Shown piece by piece: positions 1 through 12,860 of a DNA stretch of 64,000 nucleotides. The translations under genes were made by a program, and so were the position numbers. This stretch comes from Pseudomonas alcaligenes (GTDB lineage Bacteria > Pseudomonadota > Gammaproteobacteria > Pseudomonadales > Pseudomonadaceae): positions 2,507,501 to 2,571,500 of the forward strand of contig NZ_LZEU01000001.1 in NCBI RefSeq assembly GCF_014490745.1. Reading direction: 5' to 3'. The notes under the pieces are model-generated. The model was not told the DNA's origin and made no database searches. It worked only from the letters and a program-made list of their open reading frames with translations. Within the stretch, counting starts at the first letter, position 1; every line of letters begins with the position of its first letter.

Positions 1-1
1 C

Positions 2-343
2 GGCGAGCTGGGCGCGGCCGAGCGCCTGCTGGCCGACACCCTGCGCCGCGATGCGCGCTTCGAGCTGTTCTACCTGGTCGATGCCAGCGGCGTGCAACTG
101 TCGGAAAACATCTTCGCCGGCGACGTACCGCAACAGGGCGGCCCCTCCTGCCGCGGCCGCAACTGGAGCCAGCGCCCCTGGTTCCGCGCGGTGGCCGAGA
201 CACTGCGCAGCCACATCACCCCGGTGTACCGTTCCTCGGCCACCGACGACTTCTGCTTCACCGTATCGGTACCCATCCTCGGCGCCGATGGCCGTCTGCT
301 GCGCGTGCTTGGCGCCGATGTGCGCCTGTCCGTGCTGGTCTGA
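2..343 (+). CDS. C-terminal fragment of a Cache/PDC-type sensor-domain protein
   Basis: The reading frame is open from the first bases of the window and stops at 343, so only the last 113 residues are present. They contain a WSQRPWF motif followed by a run ending ITPVYRSSATDDFCFTVSVP and a closing beta strand with GADGRLLRVLGADV. This pattern is typical of extracytoplasmic Cache (PDC) ligand-binding domains. The protein ends right after the sensor fold, so no output domain follows it; whether a transmembrane or signalling part lies upstream cannot be seen. Ligand unknown. Confidence 0.6.
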   Translation, partial: GELGAAERLLADTLRRDARFELFYLVDASGVQLSENIFAGDVPQQGGPSCRGRNWSQRPWFRAVAETLRSHITPVYRSSATDDFCFTVSVPILGADGRLLRVLGADVRLSVLV

Positions 344-396
344 ACCCATGCCCCTGGGCTAGGCTGGTACCAGCCAACCTAGCCTGGGAGTCCCCC

Positions 397-792
397 ATGA
401 TCCGCATCAGTACCGAATCCGGCCTGCGCCACAGCATCGCAATCGGCGAGCACCTGCTGCATGCCGATGTCCCCGTCGAATTCGGCGGCGACGCCTCCGG
501 GCCCGAGCCCCATGATCTGTTCGACGCCGCCCTCGGCGCCTGCAAGGCACTGACCCTGATGCTCTACGCCAAACAGAAAGGCCTGCCCCTGGAAGGCCTC
601 GACGTACAGGTGCAGCGCGACGACAGCGAGGAGCGCCAGGGCATCTACCGCCTCAATGTCGAACTGCAGCTGCACGGTGCCTTGGACGACGCCCAGCGCC
701 AGCAACTGCTGCGTATCGCCGACAAATGCCCGGTGCACAAGCTGATGACCAGCACCGAGGTGCAGATCAACACCCAGCTCGGCAGCGACTGA
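397..792 (+). CDS. OsmC/Ohr family thiol peroxidase-like protein
   Basis: 131 residues with the OsmC family layout: an N-terminal beta region, then the DLFDAALGACKALTLMLYA helix carrying the first conserved cysteine (about residue 48), and a second cysteine in the ADKCPVHK motif (about residue 111). In OsmC/Ohr proteins these two cysteines reduce organic hydroperoxides. Cytoplasmic; no signal peptide. The ATG follows a GGGAG ribosome site. The pirin gene starts 1 nt after its stop codon, so the two are probably co-transcribed, which suits a shared role in oxidative stress. Substrate not determinable. Confidence 0.85.
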   Translation: MIRISTESGLRHSIAIGEHLLHADVPVEFGGDASGPEPHDLFDAALGACKALTLMLYAKQKGLPLEGLDVQVQRDDSEERQGIYRLNVELQLHGALDDAQRQQLLRIADKCPVHKLMTSTEVQINTQLGSD

Positions 793-793
793 G

Positions 794-1657
794 ATGGGCG
801 AGCTGCTGCTGATCCGCCCGCGCGCCGAAGATATCGCCGGCCAGCCGATCCTGCGCCCGCTGCCCTCGGCCAAGTGCCGCAGCGTCGGCCCCTTCGTGTT
901 CTTCGATCACATGCTGGAGCAGAGCTACCCGGCCGGCAGCGGGATGAACATCAACCAGCACCCGCATATCGGCCTGTCCACCCTCACCTACCTGTTCGCG
1001 GGCGAGCTGCAGCACAAGGACAGCCTCGGCTCCGACCAGTTGGTGCAGCCCGGCGATGTCAGCTGGATGACCGCCGGCCGCGCCGTGGCGCACGTCGAAC
1101 GCACCCCGGCGCACCTCTGGCAGAGCGGCTCGCGCCTGCACGGCCTGCAGGTGTGGCTGGCGTTGCCGCAGGCCGAGGAACAGGGCGAGCCGAGTTACAG
1201 CCACCACCCGGCCGCCAGCCTGCCGCGCAGCGCAGCCATGGGCGTGCAGATCACCCTGATCGCTGGCACCGGCTTCTGCCTGCAGTCGCCGGTGCCGATG
1301 CACTCGCCCACCCTGTATGCCGAGCTGAAGCTACAGGCCGGCGCCAGCCTGCTGATTCCGGCCGAGCATCGTGAGCGCGCGCTGTACCTGATCGCCGGCG
1401 AAGCGCAGCTGGACGGCAATGAACTGCCACTGCGCGGCCTGGCCGTACTGCCCGCAGGCGAGGAGCTGCTACTGAGTGCCTGCGGCGAATGTCACCTGGC
1501 GCTGATCGGCGGCGAGCCGCTGGGGCCGCGGCGCATGTTCTGGAACTTTGTCGCCAGCGATGCCGCGTTGCTGGAGCAAGCTAAACAGAACTGGGCCAGT
1601 GGCGACTGGCCGCAGGTGCCGGGGGAAAGCGCGCGGATCGAATTGCCGCGCGCGTAG
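794..1657 (+). CDS. pirin family protein (bicupin)
   Basis: 287 residues, the usual pirin length. The N-terminal cupin shows the metal-ligand motif HPHIGLSTLTYLF and, after it, AHVERTP in the place of the second ligand pair, where many pirins have HSE. A second, degenerate cupin forms the C-terminal half. Some bacterial pirins act as quercetinases or as redox-sensitive regulators; nothing here separates these options. The start codon directly follows the OsmC gene, so translational coupling is likely. A perfect 11-bp hairpin follows the stop. Confidence 0.85.
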   Translation: MGELLLIRPRAEDIAGQPILRPLPSAKCRSVGPFVFFDHMLEQSYPAGSGMNINQHPHIGLSTLTYLFAGELQHKDSLGSDQLVQPGDVSWMTAGRAVAHVERTPAHLWQSGSRLHGLQVWLALPQAEEQGEPSYSHHPAASLPRSAAMGVQITLIAGTGFCLQSPVPMHSPTLYAELKLQAGASLLIPAEHRERALYLIAGEAQLDGNELPLRGLAVLPAGEELLLSACGECHLALIGGEPLGPRRMFWNFVASDAALLEQAKQNWASGDWPQVPGESARIELPRA

Positions 1658-1663
1658 GGCGGG

Positions 1664-1702
1664 GAAACCCGCGTAACCAGGCACAGGCCAGACGCGGGTT
1701 TC
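1664..1702. terminator. hairpin between convergent genes, possible bidirectional terminator
   Basis: Perfect 11-bp inverted repeat (GAAACCCGCGT / ACGCGGGTTTC) in the 68-bp gap between the convergent pirin and dienelactone hydrolase genes. There is no long T run on either side, so termination is inferred from position and stem strength. Confidence 0.45.
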
Positions 1703-1725
1703 ACCTGCCCTAGCGGGAGATATCC

Positions 1726-2448
1726 CTAGGCGAAGACTTCGTCGAACAGGTCGTACATGGCCGCAAAGGCGCGGCGCGAAATCTTCGCGTCGTACTGCAT
1801 CTTGCCCGGGATATTGGCCTGCGGATCGGTAAAGGAATGCACGGCGCGGCCGTAGCTGATCAGCTGCCAGTCGACACCGGCGGCGCCCATCTCGGCAGCG
1901 AACTCAGTCAGCTGGCTGCGCGGCACGAAGGGATCGGTGGCGCCATCGAGAACCAGCACCGAGCCCTGAATGTTCTGCGCCTCCGCCGGGTTGGCGCTGT
2001 CCAGGGTGCCATGGAAGGACACCGCCGCCTGTAGCGGTGCGCCGGCACGGGCCAGCTCCAGGGCGCAATGGCCGCCGAAGCAGAAACCGAAGACCGCCAG
2101 ACGACTGCTATCCAGCGGGATGCCGGGCTGCGCCTTGAGGGTATCGAGCGCGGCCAGCAGACGCTGACGCAGTGCCGGCTTGCCCTTCACCGACATCATC
2201 GCCGCCCCGGCCTCATCCATGTTCTGTGGGCGCAGGTCGGCGCCATAGACATCCGCCAGCAACACCACATAGCCACGCGCCGCCACCTGGCGGGCCATCT
2301 CGATGGCACCGGCGGACACCCCCATCCAGTTCGGCGCCATCAGCAGGCCCGGGCGTGGGCTCGCGTCGCTTTCGTCGTACAGCAACTGGCAAGCGAAAGG
2401 CTGACCATCAATCTCGTAGCGAACGGTCTGGTTAACGATCTGACTCAT
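1726..2448 (-). CDS. dienelactone hydrolase family protein
   Basis: 240 residues of alpha/beta-hydrolase fold. The nucleophile elbow reads GFCFGGH, with cysteine as nucleophile as in dienelactone hydrolases. The acid lies in DGATDPFVP and the histidine in RAVHSFTDP, so the triad is complete. The start MSQIVNQ was chosen over an in-frame upstream ATG because it follows AGGAG at proper spacing. Real substrate unknown; most family members outside aromatic-degradation operons are uncharacterised esterases. No aromatic catabolic genes lie nearby. Confidence 0.85.
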   Translation of the reverse strand: MSQIVNQTVRYEIDGQPFACQLLYDESDASPRPGLLMAPNWMGVSAGAIEMARQVAARGYVVLLADVYGADLRPQNMDEAGAAMMSVKGKPALRQRLLAALDTLKAQPGIPLDSSRLAVFGFCFGGHCALELARAGAPLQAAVSFHGTLDSANPAEAQNIQGSVLVLDGATDPFVPRSQLTEFAAEMGAAGVDWQLISYGRAVHSFTDPQANIPGKMQYDAKISRRAFAAMYDLFDEVFA

Positions 2449-2502
2449 ACACCTCTCCTTTACGATCAGGACTACTGGGGGTGGCCGAACAGGCCCGTTC
2501 AT

Positions 2503-2982
2503 TCAATCCTCGGGCCTGGCCGCCTCTTCGTCGGCCAGGCCACGGATATAGGCAGCAAAACCGGGGTCTTCGCCACGTAGCAGGTGCGGCAGGCGCTCGC
2601 GGAAGTCCTCGCGGCGGCTCCATTCGCGCATGTAGTCCTCCCACGAATGCCAGCGCCGCTGCTGCTTGGCGTCCATGTCGTCCGCGTAGGCCAGCAGGTA
2701 GGCGCGCTCGAACAGCGAGATGAGCATGTCGAAGATCACCCACATGCGCTCGCGCTGCTCGGCGCTGAGGTCGGGCGTAGCGGTCTGGCTGCGCAGACGC
2801 AGGTCGGGGTTGGCCAGCACCACTTCGAGGAAATCGATATAGGCGTCGGAGATCTGCTGCCAGATGGCCTCCTCTTCGTTCTCGCGCTCCTTGCGCTGCT
2901 CGAAGAGGAACACCGCAATGGCGAACGGCAACGCCACCACGGTAACGATGTAGGACAGCAGCTCCCAGGTTTGCAGCGACAT
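2503..2982 (-). CDS. small membrane-anchored protein of unknown function
   Basis: 159 residues from the chosen start (MSLQTWELLSY). One hydrophobic segment lies near the N-terminus (YIVTVVALPFAIAVFLF), followed by a charged stretch rich in R, K and E, then a mostly helical cytoplasmic part with many W, F and Y residues. No recognised motif. An in-frame upstream ATG would add 10 residues; neither start has a strong ribosome site. It lies 54 bp upstream of the dienelactone hydrolase gene on the same strand and could be co-transcribed with it. Confidence 0.6.
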   Translation of the reverse strand: MSLQTWELLSYIVTVVALPFAIAVFLFEQRKERENEEEAIWQQISDAYIDFLEVVLANPDLRLRSQTATPDLSAEQRERMWVIFDMLISLFERAYLLAYADDMDAKQQRRWHSWEDYMREWSRREDFRERLPHLLRGEDPGFAAYIRGLADEEAARPED

Positions 2983-3077
2983 GACGGGCCCAGTTCGACA
3001 GGAAGACGCCATTGTGCCCGAACGGCGGCCGGCGGGCGCGCTCTATCAGCCCTGAGCTGATGCAGAGCCCCACTGCA

Positions 3078-3104
3078 AAAGGCCCGCTGAATGTGGGCTT
3101 TTTT
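3078..3104 (-). terminator. Rho-independent terminator after the HD-GYP gene
   Basis: Stem of GCCCGC against GTGGGC (one G-T pair) with a TGAAT loop, A4 on one side and T6 on the other, so it could work in both directions. It lies just downstream of the minus-strand response regulator gene ending at 3118. Confidence 0.65.
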
Positions 3105-3117
3105 ATGCGGGAAAGAC

Positions 3118-4112
3118 TTACACGCTCTCCGCCCAGCGCTCCTTGATCGCCAGGATCGCCGGCATCTGCTCGAGGAACAGCGCCACCAGCTGCGGGTCGA
3201 AGTGCTTGCCGCTTTCGCGCTGGATCAGCTCGAGGGTTTCCTCCACGCTCCAGGCCGGTTTGTACGGGCGCACGCTGGTCAGTGCGTCGAACACATCGGC
3301 AATCGCCACGATGCGCCCCTCCAGGGGAATCTCCTCGCCCTTGAGGCCGTTGGGGTAGCCGCTGCCATCCCACTTCTCGTGGTGGCTCAGGGCGATGCGC
3401 CGAGCCATCTGCAGCAGGCCGGAATCGTGCTCGCCAATGATCTCGGCACCGATCTGCGCGTGCCGGCGCATCACCGCCCATTCTTCGTTATCGAGCTTGC
3501 CGTTCTTCTGCAGGATCGCATCGGGAATGCCGATCTTGCCCACATCATGCATCGGCGCGGCGTTCAGCACGTCCTCGGCCGCCTTCTCGCTGAAGCCGGC
3601 CGCCAGGGCCAGCACCCGCGAGTAATGGCTCATGCGGATCACGTGCAGGCCGGTCTCGTTGTCCTTGTACTCGGCAGCCAGGCCGAGGCACTGGACGATC
3701 TGCAGGCGCGTGCGTTTGAGCTCGTCGACCCCCACCAGCGACAGGTGGGTGCGCACCCGCGCGCGCACGATCGGCGGGCTGACCGGCTTGGTGATGTAGT
3801 CCACCGCGCCGACCGCAAAGCCGCGCGCCTCATCCTCGACATCGGCCAGGGCGGTAACGAAGATCACCGGGATGGCCGCCGTGGCCGCCTCGGCCTTGAG
3901 CCGGGCGCACACCTCGTGACCGGTCATGCCAGGCATCATCACATCCAGCAGGATCAGCTCCGGCAGCTCGCGCGCGGCCAGCTCCAGGGCCTTCTCGCCG
4001 TCCTTGGCGAAGAACAGCCGGTAGTCGTCCTGGAGGATCTGCCGCAGCACCTGCAGGTTGGTCGGTTCGTCGTCCACCAGCAGCAGCTTGGGACGCGGAT
4101 CGGCTGGGTAAC

Positions 4113-4116
<4 letters not shown>
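3118..4116 (-). CDS. response regulator with HD-GYP c-di-GMP phosphodiesterase output
   Basis: 332 residues. An N-terminal receiver domain has the acidic pair in LLVDDEP, the phospho-acceptor in LLDVMMPGM (about residue 55), the T in FVTALAD and the K in ITKPV. The HD-GYP domain has HDVGKIG (about residue 189), [14 protein letters not shown] (about residue 244) and the closing ADVFDALTS. All known metal ligands and the GYP motif are intact, so c-di-GMP hydrolysis controlled by phosphorylation is likely. The start overlaps the stop of the sensor kinase by 4 nt (ATGA), which makes the kinase the obvious phosphate donor. Confidence 0.92.
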
Positions 4117-7781
<3,665 letters not shown>

Positions 7782-7952
7782 CGGATTCTGGCGGCCGTGA
7801 AAGTGCGCAGGTCTAGGACAAGTGAAGCAGTGCGTGGCGAATTCGGCGGCCCGCCTGCCTGGCCATTAGATCGCCATCAGCGGCGAAGCTCCAGTGCAAT
7901 CGTGCATCGACGCACCAGCGCATCGGCGGCCGACGGCATTCCTTGAGCCATG

Positions 7953-7977
7953 AAAAAGCCCGCCGAAGCGGGCTTGT
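7953..7977 (-). terminator. Rho-independent terminator of htpG
   Basis: Minus-strand stem GCCCGC-TTCG-GCGGGC with the stable TTCG tetraloop, followed by T5. It starts 18 bp past the htpG stop. The rest of the gap to the kinase gene (about 170 bp) shows nothing recognisable. Confidence 0.85.
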
Positions 7978-7994
7978 TCAACACCAACAGGGGA

Positions 7995-9899
7995 TCAGGC
8001 GGAGAGCTCCACCAGCAGCTTGTTCAGGCGGCGCACATAGGCAGCCGGATCCTTCAGGCTGTCGCCGGCGGCCAGGGCGGCCTGGTCGAACAGGATGTGC
8101 GACAGCTCACCGAAGCGGTCTTCGTCCTGCTCGCCGTCGAGCTTCTCGATCAGCGGGTGCGCCGGGTTGATCTCGAAGATCGGCTTGGCGTCCGGCACCT
8201 TCTGCCCACTGGCTTCGAGGATCTGACGCATCTGCAGGCCGAGATCCTGCTCGCCGATGGCGAGGATCGCCGGCGAATCGGTCAGGCGGTGCGACACGCG
8301 CACTTCCGCGACCTGCTCAGCGAGCGCACCCTTGAGACGCTCGACCAGGCCTTCCTTGGTCTTGGCGATTTCTTCCTGGGCCTTCTTGTCCTCTTCCGAG
8401 TCCAGCTTGCCGAGGTCGAGGTCGCCGCGCGCCACATCGACGAACTGCTTGCCGTCGAACTCGCTGAGGTAGCTCATCAGCCACTCGTCGATGCGGTCGG
8501 TGAGCAGCAGCACTTCGATGCCTTTCTTGCGGAACACTTCCAGGTGCGGGCTGTTGCGTACCTGGGCATAGCTCTCGCCGGTGAGGAAGTAGATCTTGTC
8601 CTGGCCGTCCTTGAGGCGGCCCAGGTAGTCGGCCAGGCCCACGGACTGCTCGCCGGAGTCGTCGCTGGTGGAGGCGAAGCGCAGCAGCGTGGCGATCTTC
8701 TCCTTGTTGGCGAAGTCTTCCGCCGGGCCTTCCTTGAGCACCTGGCCAAAGTTCTTCCAGAAGCTCTTGTATTGCTCCGGTTCGTTCTTCGCCAGCTTCT
8801 CCAGCATGTCCAGCACGCGCTTGGTCAGTGCCGACTTCATCGACTCGACCACCGGGCCGGCCTGGAGGATTTCACGGGAGACGTTGAGCGACAGGTCGTT
8901 GGAGTCGACCACGCCCTTGATGAAGCGCAGGTACAGCGGCAGGAACTGGTCGGCCTGATCCATGATGAACACGCGCTGTACATACAGCTTCAGGCCGCGT
9001 GGCGCTTCGCGCTGGTACAGGTCGAACGGCGCGCGGGCCGGCACGTAGAGCAGCGAGGTGTATTCCAGCTTGCCTTCGACCTTGTTGTGGCTCCAGCTCA
9101 GCGGGTTCTCGTAGTCGTGGCCGACGTGCTTGTAGAACTCCTGGTATTCCTCGTCCTTGATCTCGCTACGGCCGCGTGTCCACAGCGCGCTGGCGCGGTT
9201 GACGGTTTCCCATTCCGGCTCGGCCGATTGTTCGGCCTCTTCGCCGTGGTGTTCCTTGGGCAGCTCGATCGGCAGGGCGATATGGTCGGAGTACTTCTTG
9301 ACCACGTTGCGCAGGCGCCAGCCATCGGCGAACTCGTTCTGCTCGGCCTTCAGGTGCAGGACGATGCGGGTGCCGCGCTCGGCCTTGTCGATGGTCGCGA
9401 CCTGGAACTCGCCCTCGCCCTTGCTCGACCAGTGCACGCCCTCGGCGGCCGGCAGGCCGGCGCGGCGGGTGAACACGTCCACCTGATCGGCAACGATGAA
9501 CGCCGAGTAGAAACCCACGCCGAACTGACCGATCAGGTGCGAGTCCTTCTTCTGGTCGCCGGTGAGGTTCTTCATGAAGTCGGCGGTGCCGGACTTGGCG
9601 ATGGTGCCGAGGTGGGCGATCACTTCCTCGCGACTCATGCCGATGCCGTTGTCTTCGAGGGTGACGGTATTGGCTGCCTTGTCGAAGGAGAGGCGGATCT
9701 TCAGCTCGCCGCCACCTTCGAGCAGCTCGGGCTTGGCCAGGGCTTCGAAGCGCAGCTTGTCGGCGGCATCCGAAGCGTTGGAAATCAGCTCACGGAGGAA
9801 GATTTCCTTGTTCGAATACAGCGAATGGATCATGAGGTGAAGCAGTTGCTTCACTTCGGTCTGGAAGCCCAGGGTTTCTTTTTGAGTTTCCACACTCAT
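7995..9899 (-). CDS. htpG: molecular chaperone HtpG (Hsp90)
   Basis: 634 residues, normal for bacterial Hsp90. The GHKL ATPase N-domain shows [19 protein letters not shown] and [15 protein letters not shown]. The middle domain follows, and the C-terminal dimerisation domain ends near [10 protein letters not shown], without the eukaryotic MEEVD tail, as expected for HtpG. Start [13 protein letters not shown] chosen by homology and a GGAG site 10 nt upstream. Cytoplasmic ATP-dependent chaperone active in heat stress. Single-gene unit with its own terminator. Confidence 0.97.
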   Translation of the reverse strand: MSVETQKETLGFQTEVKQLLHLMIHSLYSNKEIFLRELISNASDAADKLRFEALAKPELLEGGGELKIRLSFDKAANTVTLEDNGIGMSREEVIAHLGTIAKSGTADFMKNLTGDQKKDSHLIGQFGVGFYSAFIVADQVDVFTRRAGLPAAEGVHWSSKGEGEFQVATIDKAERGTRIVLHLKAEQNEFADGWRLRNVVKKYSDHIALPIELPKEHHGEEAEQSAEPEWETVNRASALWTRGRSEIKDEEYQEFYKHVGHDYENPLSWSHNKVEGKLEYTSLLYVPARAPFDLYQREAPRGLKLYVQRVFIMDQADQFLPLYLRFIKGVVDSNDLSLNVSREILQAGPVVESMKSALTKRVLDMLEKLAKNEPEQYKSFWKNFGQVLKEGPAEDFANKEKIATLLRFASTSDDSGEQSVGLADYLGRLKDGQDKIYFLTGESYAQVRNSPHLEVFRKKGIEVLLLTDRIDEWLMSYLSEFDGKQFVDVARGDLDLGKLDSEEDKKAQEEIAKTKEGLVERLKGALAEQVAEVRVSHRLTDSPAILAIGEQDLGLQMRQILEASGQKVPDAKPIFEINPAHPLIEKLDGEQDEDRFGELSHILFDQAALAAGDSLKDPAAYVRRLNKLLVELSA

Positions 9900-10005
9900 G
9901 GTCGTCGAACTCCACATGCAGGACAGGCCGCAAATGCGGCGGATGTCATGCAGATGGGGGCTTCATTCGGGATTTCAAGTGCTTGCGCAGCGAGCCCGAT
10001 CTAGA

Positions 10006-10100
10006 CGTCATCCCCGCGCAGGAGGGGATCCAGCGGCCGGCGACTCCGCTCGTTCCTGCTTCACCGAGTTGGCTGAGGCGTTCTGGATCGGGAATGACGG
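10006..10100. repeat. CGTCATYCC-type dispersed repeat with inverted ends
   Basis: The 248-bp gap between htpG and the next gene holds CGTCATCCCCGCGCAGGAG near 10006 and, inverted, TGGATCGGGAATGACG ending near 10099; another CCGTCATTCG lies at about 10126. Sequences of this kind are widespread intergenic repeats in proteobacteria. Function unknown; it may fold in the mRNA end of the gene at 10148-11398. Confidence 0.5.
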
Positions 10101-10147
10101 TGTGGATGAAACAGCCCCCGCACTCCGTCATTCGTACAGACGCGGCC

Positions 10148-11398
10148 TCAGGGCTCGAGCAGCTCGACCTTGAGGATGTCGTCCAGGCGCAGGCTGAAAT
10201 TGACCTGCCCGGTGCCGCCACGCTGCTGGCTGAGGAGGATGTTGCCGCCCTCGTCGAGGCCGACGAAGCGCCCTTCGGCCAGGCCGCCGCTGGACTTGAC
10301 CACGCGCATGCTCAGCCCGCGGTACAGCTGCGGGTTGCGTTGCAGGCGCAGCAGGGAGAAATGCTCGCGCCGATCCGGGCTAGCCGCCGCGCTCGCCGCA
10401 CCCGGCAACGGGCTCTCGCTGCGCGGCGCGGCCGCCACCGGCGCGCTGCCGACGCTCGGCAGCGCTGGATAGCGGTCGCCCTCCACCTGCCAGCCGCGCT
10501 CGCCCTTGACCAGCACCAGTTCCAGTTGCTGGCTCTGGCCGTTGATCCGCGCCTCGGTCTGCAGCGTCGCCCGCTTGCTCGGGAAGCTCACCTGCGGCAG
10601 CGCGCTCAGCTGCACCAGGCGGCTGTTGAAGCGCCGCTGCAGATAATCCTCGATCACCCGGCCGAGGGTCTCGTTGGAGTCGAAGCTGTTGTCCAGGCGC
10701 CCGTCGTGATAACGCAGGCGGTCACTGAACAGCTGCAGGCGACCGCTCAACGTGGTTTTGAAGTGTGGTGGCAGCACCAGGTGGAAGTCGCCCTGCAGCT
10801 TGTTCGGCGGCAGCGCCTGCAGATCCAGGTGCAAGGTATAGCCCTTGCTCAAGCGCCGGGCCTCGGGCAGATCCTGTTCCGGCAACAGCCAGCTGACCTC
10901 GACCTCCGGCAGCTCGCCATCGTCGGAAGGCAGCACATCGAGACGAATCGGCGCCTTCAGCCCCTTGGGCAGGCGGATCTTCACCTCGCGCCGAGCGAAG
11001 AAATCCTCACCCTCACGCAGGCTGAGCACGCCATCGATCAGCTCGGCATGCTGCGGCAGGAACGGCTGGCCGTTGAGCTCGCCATGCAGGCGGATATCCA
11101 GCTCCGCCGGGGCCTGGGCATCGGCCTTGAGCCAGTTCAGACTGAGGATCGCCTCCAGCCGCGCGGCATCCTGGCTGGCCATCAGGGTCAGGCCGACCAC
11201 CAGCGGGATGAAACCCAGGGCACTGAGGCCGACAGCGCGCCGCGCCGTGCGCCAGTGCAGCACCACGTAGATCAGGGTAAGCGGCGGGATCAGGCTGCCC
11301 CAGCCCCATAGCAGGCTGGTGCCGAAGGCCCGCATCACCAGCCAGACCAGCCCGACCAGGATCAGCAGCAGGCCGCCGAGTATCAGCAACGCATCCAT
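10148..11398 (-). CDS. conserved inner-membrane protein with periplasmic domain, function unknown
   Basis: 416 residues. The N-terminus has three closely spaced hydrophobic segments within residues 3-75, two of them at the very start. A long soluble region follows, rich in short beta-like repeats. There is a low-complexity Ala/Pro/Ser linker near residues 310-335 and a small C-terminal domain containing VGLDEGGNILLSQQRGGTG. No catalytic motif seen. The N-terminal segment has leucine repeats typical of membrane insertion. From memory, Pseudomonas genomes carry a hypothetical gene of this kind near htpG. No operon partner. Confidence 0.65.
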   Translation of the reverse strand: MDALLILGGLLLILVGLVWLVMRAFGTSLLWGWGSLIPPLTLIYVVLHWRTARRAVGLSALGFIPLVVGLTLMASQDAARLEAILSLNWLKADAQAPAELDIRLHGELNGQPFLPQHAELIDGVLSLREGEDFFARREVKIRLPKGLKAPIRLDVLPSDDGELPEVEVSWLLPEQDLPEARRLSKGYTLHLDLQALPPNKLQGDFHLVLPPHFKTTLSGRLQLFSDRLRYHDGRLDNSFDSNETLGRVIEDYLQRRFNSRLVQLSALPQVSFPSKRATLQTEARINGQSQQLELVLVKGERGWQVEGDRYPALPSVGSAPVAAAPRSESPLPGAASAAASPDRREHFSLLRLQRNPQLYRGLSMRVVKSSGGLAEGRFVGLDEGGNILLSQQRGGTGQVNFSLRLDDILKVELLEP

Positions 11399-11435
11399 TG
11401 AAAGTTCCTTGTTCTAGATGGTCGCGTGCCTTCTG

Positions 11436-11882
11436 TCAGGGCTCGTCGACCTTGAAATGCGCCCGCGCCGTGGCGATCGGCTCGGTCTGACTGGTTTGCC
11501 AGGCGGTGATGGCCACGTTGGCCACTCGCCGCCCCTGGCGCCAGACCTGGCACTGGACGAAGGTGTCACGATAATGGCCGGCGCGCAGGTAATCTATCGA
11601 GAAGTCGATGATTTTCGGCAAATGCGGGATGCCCATGAACATCAGCAGGTGGAGCATTGCCGAATGTTCCATGAAGCCGGCGATCACCCCGCCATGCAGG
11701 GCCGGCAGAGTCGGGTTGCCGATGTTGTCCTTGTTCGCCGGCAGGCGGAAGACCATGTCGTCGCCCAGACGCAGGCACTCGATGCCGATCAGCTTGGCGT
11801 AAGGGATCAGGCAGAGCAGCGCGTCGTAGTCGTTCTTCTCGTGGGCCTGGCGCACCAGGGTATTGAGGTTGAGCGCGCTCAT
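11436..11882 (-). CDS. PaaI-type hotdog thioesterase
   Basis: 148 residues of hotdog fold. The motif LHGGVIAGFMEHSAML matches the HGG..... catalytic helix of PaaI-like acyl-CoA thioesterases. The start overlaps the stop of the next upstream thioesterase by 4 nt (ATGA), so both are made from one message. They share the PTLPALHGG/NPDTGVIHGG arrangement, which suggests an old duplication. Substrate is probably an acyl- or aryl-CoA. Confidence 0.82.
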   Translation of the reverse strand: MSALNLNTLVRQAHEKNDYDALLCLIPYAKLIGIECLRLGDDMVFRLPANKDNIGNPTLPALHGGVIAGFMEHSAMLHLLMFMGIPHLPKIIDFSIDYLRAGHYRDTFVQCQVWRQGRRVANVAITAWQTSQTEPIATARAHFKVDEP

Positions 11883-12331
11883 TTAGCACCTCCCTTGAGT
11901 TCGGTCGGCTTGCCCATGCGCATGAAGGCCCCCACCACATGGGCGATCGGCTCGTCCGGGTTGTCCTGGTAGGCGTAGCCACGGGTGAAGATGACGTTCT
12001 CGGTGACCCGGTAGCACTCGGCGAAGCCGTAGACATCCTTGTGCGGCTGGGCCGGGTGCATGTAGTCGATGCGCAGGTCGAGGGTCGGACAGATCTCGAA
12101 TTCCGGCAGCACGCAGACGGTGGAGATGCCGCAGGTGGTGTCCATCAGGGTGGTAATGGCGCCGCCATGGATCACCCCGGTATCCGGATTGCCGATGATC
12201 TGTGTGCTGTAGGGCAGGCGCAGGGTCAGGCCGGCAGAATTGGCCTGGTGCACGCTCAGGCCCAGCACCTGGCAATGGCGCAAGACCGCCAGAAAACGCT
12301 GGGCCCGCTCTAGAATAGGGTTATCGCTCAT
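11879..12331 (-). CDS. PaaI-type hotdog thioesterase
   Basis: 150 residues starting at MSDNPILERAQRF, preceded by AGGAAA. The hotdog active-site segment is IGNPDTGVIHGGAITTLMDTTCG, with the HGG motif and the usual Asp in LMDTT that activates water. First gene of a two-gene operon with the thioesterase at 11436. An in-frame upstream ATG 31 codons earlier gives a sequence with no family resemblance and was rejected. Confidence 0.85.
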   Translation of the reverse strand: MSDNPILERAQRFLAVLRHCQVLGLSVHQANSAGLTLRLPYSTQIIGNPDTGVIHGGAITTLMDTTCGISTVCVLPEFEICPTLDLRIDYMHPAQPHKDVYGFAECYRVTENVIFTRGYAYQDNPDEPIAHVVGAFMRMGKPTELKGGAK

Positions 12332-12522
12332 GACTGCAGTTTCCTGGCGATGTCGCAAAAAGGCCGCATCATACCCGCTCGCCCCCCCGGGCAGACAGCC
12401 GCCACAACCCGCATGACCCGGCAAATGGCCGGGTGCGACGGAACTTTGGCCACTCCGCCGCCCTCCTATGTTGCGACATGAGGATAGTCCTCGTCCGAAA
12501 AGTCACTTAAGGAGTGCAGACC

Positions 12523-12813
12523 ATGGGCAAGCCCTTTACCTACGCCTTGCTGCTGGCCGCCATGCTCGGCCTGGCCGCCTGCGAGAAGAGTCCCGAAGAC
12601 AAGATGGAATCGGCCAAGGAAAACGCCTCCGAAGCCATGGAGTCCCTGGGCAAAGCCGCCAAGGACACCGGCGATGCCATCGAGCAGAAAGCCGACCAGG
12701 CAATGGGCAAGGAGCCCAGCACCGGCGAGAAGATCGAGGACGCTGCCGACAAGGCGGCCGACACCATCAAGGACGCCGGCGACGAAGCCAAGGATGCCGT
12801 CGACGGCCAGTAA
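12523..12813 (+). CDS. small Ala/Glu/Lys-rich lipoprotein
   Basis: 96 residues. The N-terminal signal ends in a lipobox (LGLAAC), so Cys20 is the likely lipidated residue. The mature part is almost entirely charged helix with a repeating pattern of A, K, E and D (for example EKIEDAADKAADTIKDAGDEAKD), similar to LEA/apolipoprotein-like stress proteins. Start ATG at 12523 is set by AAGGAG 8 nt upstream; an in-frame GTG at 12514 overlaps that site and was rejected. Monocistronic, with a terminator 19 bp after the stop. Precise role unknown. Confidence 0.78.
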   Translation: MGKPFTYALLLAAMLGLAACEKSPEDKMESAKENASEAMESLGKAAKDTGDAIEQKADQAMGKEPSTGEKIEDAADKAADTIKDAGDEAKDAVDGQ

Positions 12814-12831
12814 TCTTCCCCCACTATCAAC

Positions 12832-12856
12832 AAGGCCCGCGATTGCGGGCCTTGTC
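12832..12856. terminator. terminator between convergent genes
   Basis: Perfect 9-bp stem AAGGCCCGC-GATT-GCGGGCCTT between the lipoprotein gene and the convergent MAPEG gene. The T run after it is interrupted (TGTCGTTT). Confidence 0.75.
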
Positions 12857-12860
12857 GTTT

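Noticed and set aside
7950..10004. A 684-codon open frame opposite htpG
   Set aside because: Antisense shadow of an unambiguous Hsp90 gene; composition biased to Val, Leu, Gln and Ala, no domains.
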